This document shows positions 6,427 through 7,211 of a stretch of 7,211 nt of DNA, piece by piece. Origin of the DNA: Deltaproteobacteria bacterium UBA796 (GTDB lineage Bacteria > Myxococcota_A > UBA796); the NCBI GenBank assembly GCA_002296975.1, contig DBIS01000171.1, forward strand, positions 1 to 7,211. The letters are read 5' to 3'. Numbering within the stretch: position 1 is the stretch's first letter; every line of letters begins with the position of its first letter. Position numbers and translations under genes: made by a program. A model generated the notes under the pieces. That model ran no database searches and had not been told where the DNA came from. It saw only the letters and a program-made list of their open reading frames with translations.

Positions 6427-6444
6427 GGATCAAACGGATCAAAA
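6427..6444. repeat. Tandem GGATCAAA pair upstream of the sulfatase-fold gene
   Basis: Two copies of GGATCAAA in direct orientation at a nine-base period (6427-6434 and 6436-6443) lie about 65-80 bases upstream of the start at 6362, in the divergent intergenic region. The placement would suit a regulator-binding site. It is only two short copies, so chance is possible. Confidence 0.3.
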
Positions 6445-6509
6445 TGCGTCAGTGATAAGTTCAAGGTCGTCAGGACCTGAAGCCACCGCAATTTGATGGT
6501 CTTCTCTCT

Positions 6510-6537
6510 TTGATACATCAGCGAATAATGTAATGAT
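6510..6537 (+). promoter_or_regulatory. Candidate sigma-70-like promoter for the LPGxG repeat gene
   Basis: TTGATA at 6510-6515 could be a -35 box. The A+T-rich stretch 6526-6540 offers TAATGA (6531-6536, spacing 15) or AATGAT (6532-6537, spacing 16) as the -10 box. It would give a leader of about 45 bases before the ATG at 6588. The spacing is slightly short, so confidence is low. Confidence 0.3.
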
Positions 6538-6574
6538 TAGACTGGCTCGAAACATGTCGAAGGGTATCACAGCC

Positions 6575-6587
6575 GAGGGAGTGCAAC
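6575..6587 (+). promoter_or_regulatory. Strong Shine-Dalgarno site for the LPGxG repeat gene
   Basis: GAGGGAG at 6575-6581 lies six bases before ATG 6588. It is a near-ideal ribosome-binding site and is the main reason to believe the small repeat ORF is translated on this strand, rather than the overlapping minus-strand frame. Confidence 0.75.
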
Positions 6588-6806
6588 ATGGCCGCTAAAA
6601 AGACCAAAGGAAATATCTTACCAGGAGAGGGAAAACTGCCCACGGCGGATACCATTCTGCCGGGTGAAGGCAAGCTGCCAGGCGAGGGCACCATCCTTCC
6701 GGGGCAGGGGATTTTACCTGGGAAAGGCAAGCTCCCTAGCGCCGACTCGATTTTGGCGGCCGATGGTGTGGCGCCGGTACAGCCCGCCGAAACTGAGGGC
6801 GAGTAA
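6588..6806 (+). CDS. 72-residue LPGxG/LPxAD repeat miniprotein, unknown function
   Basis: The protein has a basic start (MAAKKTKGN), then a repeat region (about residues 10-58), then an acidic tail (VQPAETEGE). The repeat units in order are ILPGEG, KLPTAD, (T)ILPGEG, KLPGEG, (T)ILPGQG, ILPGKG, KLPSAD, (S)ILAAD. There are five LPGxG pentapeptides and two LPxAD variants, plus a decayed LAAD. It has no Cys, no aromatic residue, no signal peptide and no membrane span, so it is probably cytoplasmic, intrinsically flexible or a small solenoid. The LPGxG unit resembles the VPGxG turn repeat of elastin in spacing, but homology is not implied. Leu and Pro codons vary between copies, so the repeat is kept at protein level rather than being a fresh DNA duplication. 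I do not recognise the family. A strong ribosome-binding site supports expression. It diverges from the sulfatase-fold gene and is followed on the same strand, 95 bases later, by a lipoprotein gene. Confidence 0.75.
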   Translation: MAAKKTKGNILPGEGKLPTADTILPGEGKLPGEGTILPGQGILPGKGKLPSADSILAADGVAPVQPAETEGE

Positions 6807-6833
6807 TCGGGTCTGTACCTTGATTTAAGGCCC

Positions 6834-6851
6834 CCTCCGGAACATCCGGGG
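6834..6851 (+). terminator. Possible hairpin after the LPGxG repeat gene
   Basis: The arms 6834-6841 and 6845-6851 can form seven G:C-rich pairs, with one bulged T at 6836 and a three-base loop. It lies 28 bases after the TAA. No run of T follows, so it is at best a weak intrinsic terminator or an attenuating stem before the lipoprotein gene. Confidence 0.25.
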
Positions 6852-6901
6852 TGACGATGCACGACCTAAGCGTTAGTGCCGCTGTTCAAAAGGAGTGTCC
6901 T

Positions 6902-7211
6902 ATGAATCGCCTCTCTACATTGAGCGCTTTGCTCATCACCGTATCCGTTGGTTGTGAGACCAAAGAAGAGAGTCAGTCTTGCGACGACCTCGCAGCTTTT
7001 TATTGCGACGCCGATGCGGCCTCTGCTGATTGCGAAGGTGCGCTGGCTTACGCAGAGAGTTCAGAAGGCAACGAGGCGGCCCAGTCGGGTTGTACCGATG
7101 CGCTTGAGACGCTCCTGGCTGAGGCTGATGCTGACGCCGATTCTGACGCTGATGCAGACGCTGATGCAGACGCTGATGCAGACGCCGATTCCGACGCCGA
7201 CGCTGACGCCG
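6902..7211 (+). CDS. Lipoprotein with Asp-Ala/Asp-Ser repeat tail, 3' end beyond the right edge
   Basis: The ATG at 6902 follows an excellent ribosome-binding site (AAGGAG at 6890-6895, six bases before it). The visible 103 residues start with a signal peptide (MNRLSTLSALLITVSVGC) with the lipid-attachment Cys18; Ser at -3 is atypical. The mature part has four more cysteines (27, 35, 44, 64), enough for two disulfides, in a small acidic helical-looking domain. From residue 74 it becomes an almost pure Asp-Ala repeat with two Asp-Ser interruptions, still going at the window edge. Such acidic tails occur in surface lipoproteins of Myxococcota and relatives, and are thought to act as calcium-binding or spacer segments before a further exported domain. 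The part that would show its function lies outside the window. No homolog is recognised. Confidence 0.8.
   Translation, partial: MNRLSTLSALLITVSVGCETKEESQSCDDLAAFYCDADAASADCEGALAYAESSEGNEAAQSGCTDALETLLAEADADADSDADADADADADADADSDADADA
7124..7211 (+). repeat. GAYGCN hexanucleotide-type microsatellite coding (Asp-Ala)n
   Basis: From 7124 to the window edge the DNA is made of alternating GAY and GCN codons, with a few TCN (Ser) codons. Several six-base units are identical (GATGCAGACGCT-type steps repeat at 7152-7180). It is a low-complexity tract likely to change length by slippage or recombination while keeping the reading frame. Confidence 0.85.

Noticed and set aside
6363..6518. 52-codon N-terminal extension of the sulfatase-fold protein
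   Set aside because: The extension is of odd composition and would bury the good lipoprotein signal peptide that starts at 6362, so I treat it as untranslated leader.
6588..6806. LPGxG repeats as sortase LPxTG signals
   Set aside because: The threonine is missing, there is no hydrophobic and basic tail after the motif, and the protein has no signal peptide.
6518..6862. Minus-strand 114-codon frame with SLPSPGKI/GRMV-like repeats
   Set aside because: It is the mirror of the LPGxG repeats, because the repeat period is a multiple of three. It has no start signal comparable to the strong ribosome-binding site on the plus strand.
7124..7211. Microsatellite as a CRISPR array or replication iterons
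   Set aside because: The six-base periodicity stays in frame with an upstream lipoprotein gene and encodes Asp-Ala, with no spacers; it is a coding repeat.

Overview
The window looks like chromosomal DNA from a G+C-rich Gram-negative bacterium. It is probably a member of the former Deltaproteobacteria (Myxococcota or Bradymonadota type). This is inferred from the several predicted lipoproteins, proline-rich linkers, envelope-directed SGNH and alkaline-phosphatase-fold proteins, and a lipoprotein with a long Asp-Ala/Asp-Ser tail. No rRNA, tRNA, CRISPR array, transposase or integrase was seen, and no stretch over about 300 bases lacks a gene.

Layout from left to right: (1) the 5' part of a lipoprotein gene on the minus strand, cut by the left edge; (2) a plus-strand SGNH/GDSL-type hydrolase (538-1440); (3) a second SGNH hydrolase on the minus strand (1373-2398), meeting the first tail to tail with overlapping 3' ends and translationally coupled to a 43-residue membrane miniprotein upstream of it (2398-2529); (4) a divergent 48-residue membrane miniprotein that resembles the DUF5989 (SxtK-like) family (2587-2733); (5) a minus-strand pair in which a sulfatase-fold lipoprotein (4668-6362) overlaps by four bases a multi-spanning membrane protein ending in a third SGNH domain (2755-4671); (6) a plus-strand gene for a 72-residue miniprotein made almost wholly of LPGxG/LPxAD repeats (6588-6806); (7) the 5' part of a lipoprotein gene whose protein turns into an Asp-Ala repeat and runs off the right edge (6902 onward).

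The common theme is the cell envelope. Three SGNH proteins, a sulfatase/phosphoethanolamine-transferase-fold lipoprotein and two tiny membrane proteins lie within 6 kb, which suggests modification (acylation, deacylation or phospho-decoration) of a surface glycan or lipid. That role is inference: no acyltransferase, MBOAT, carbamoyltransferase or glycosyltransferase is inside the window. The points most worth following up are the LPGxG repeat miniprotein, the back-to-back DUF5989-like miniproteins, the 7-TM/SGNH fusion, and the non-canonical catalytic residues in the SGNH and sulfatase-fold proteins.
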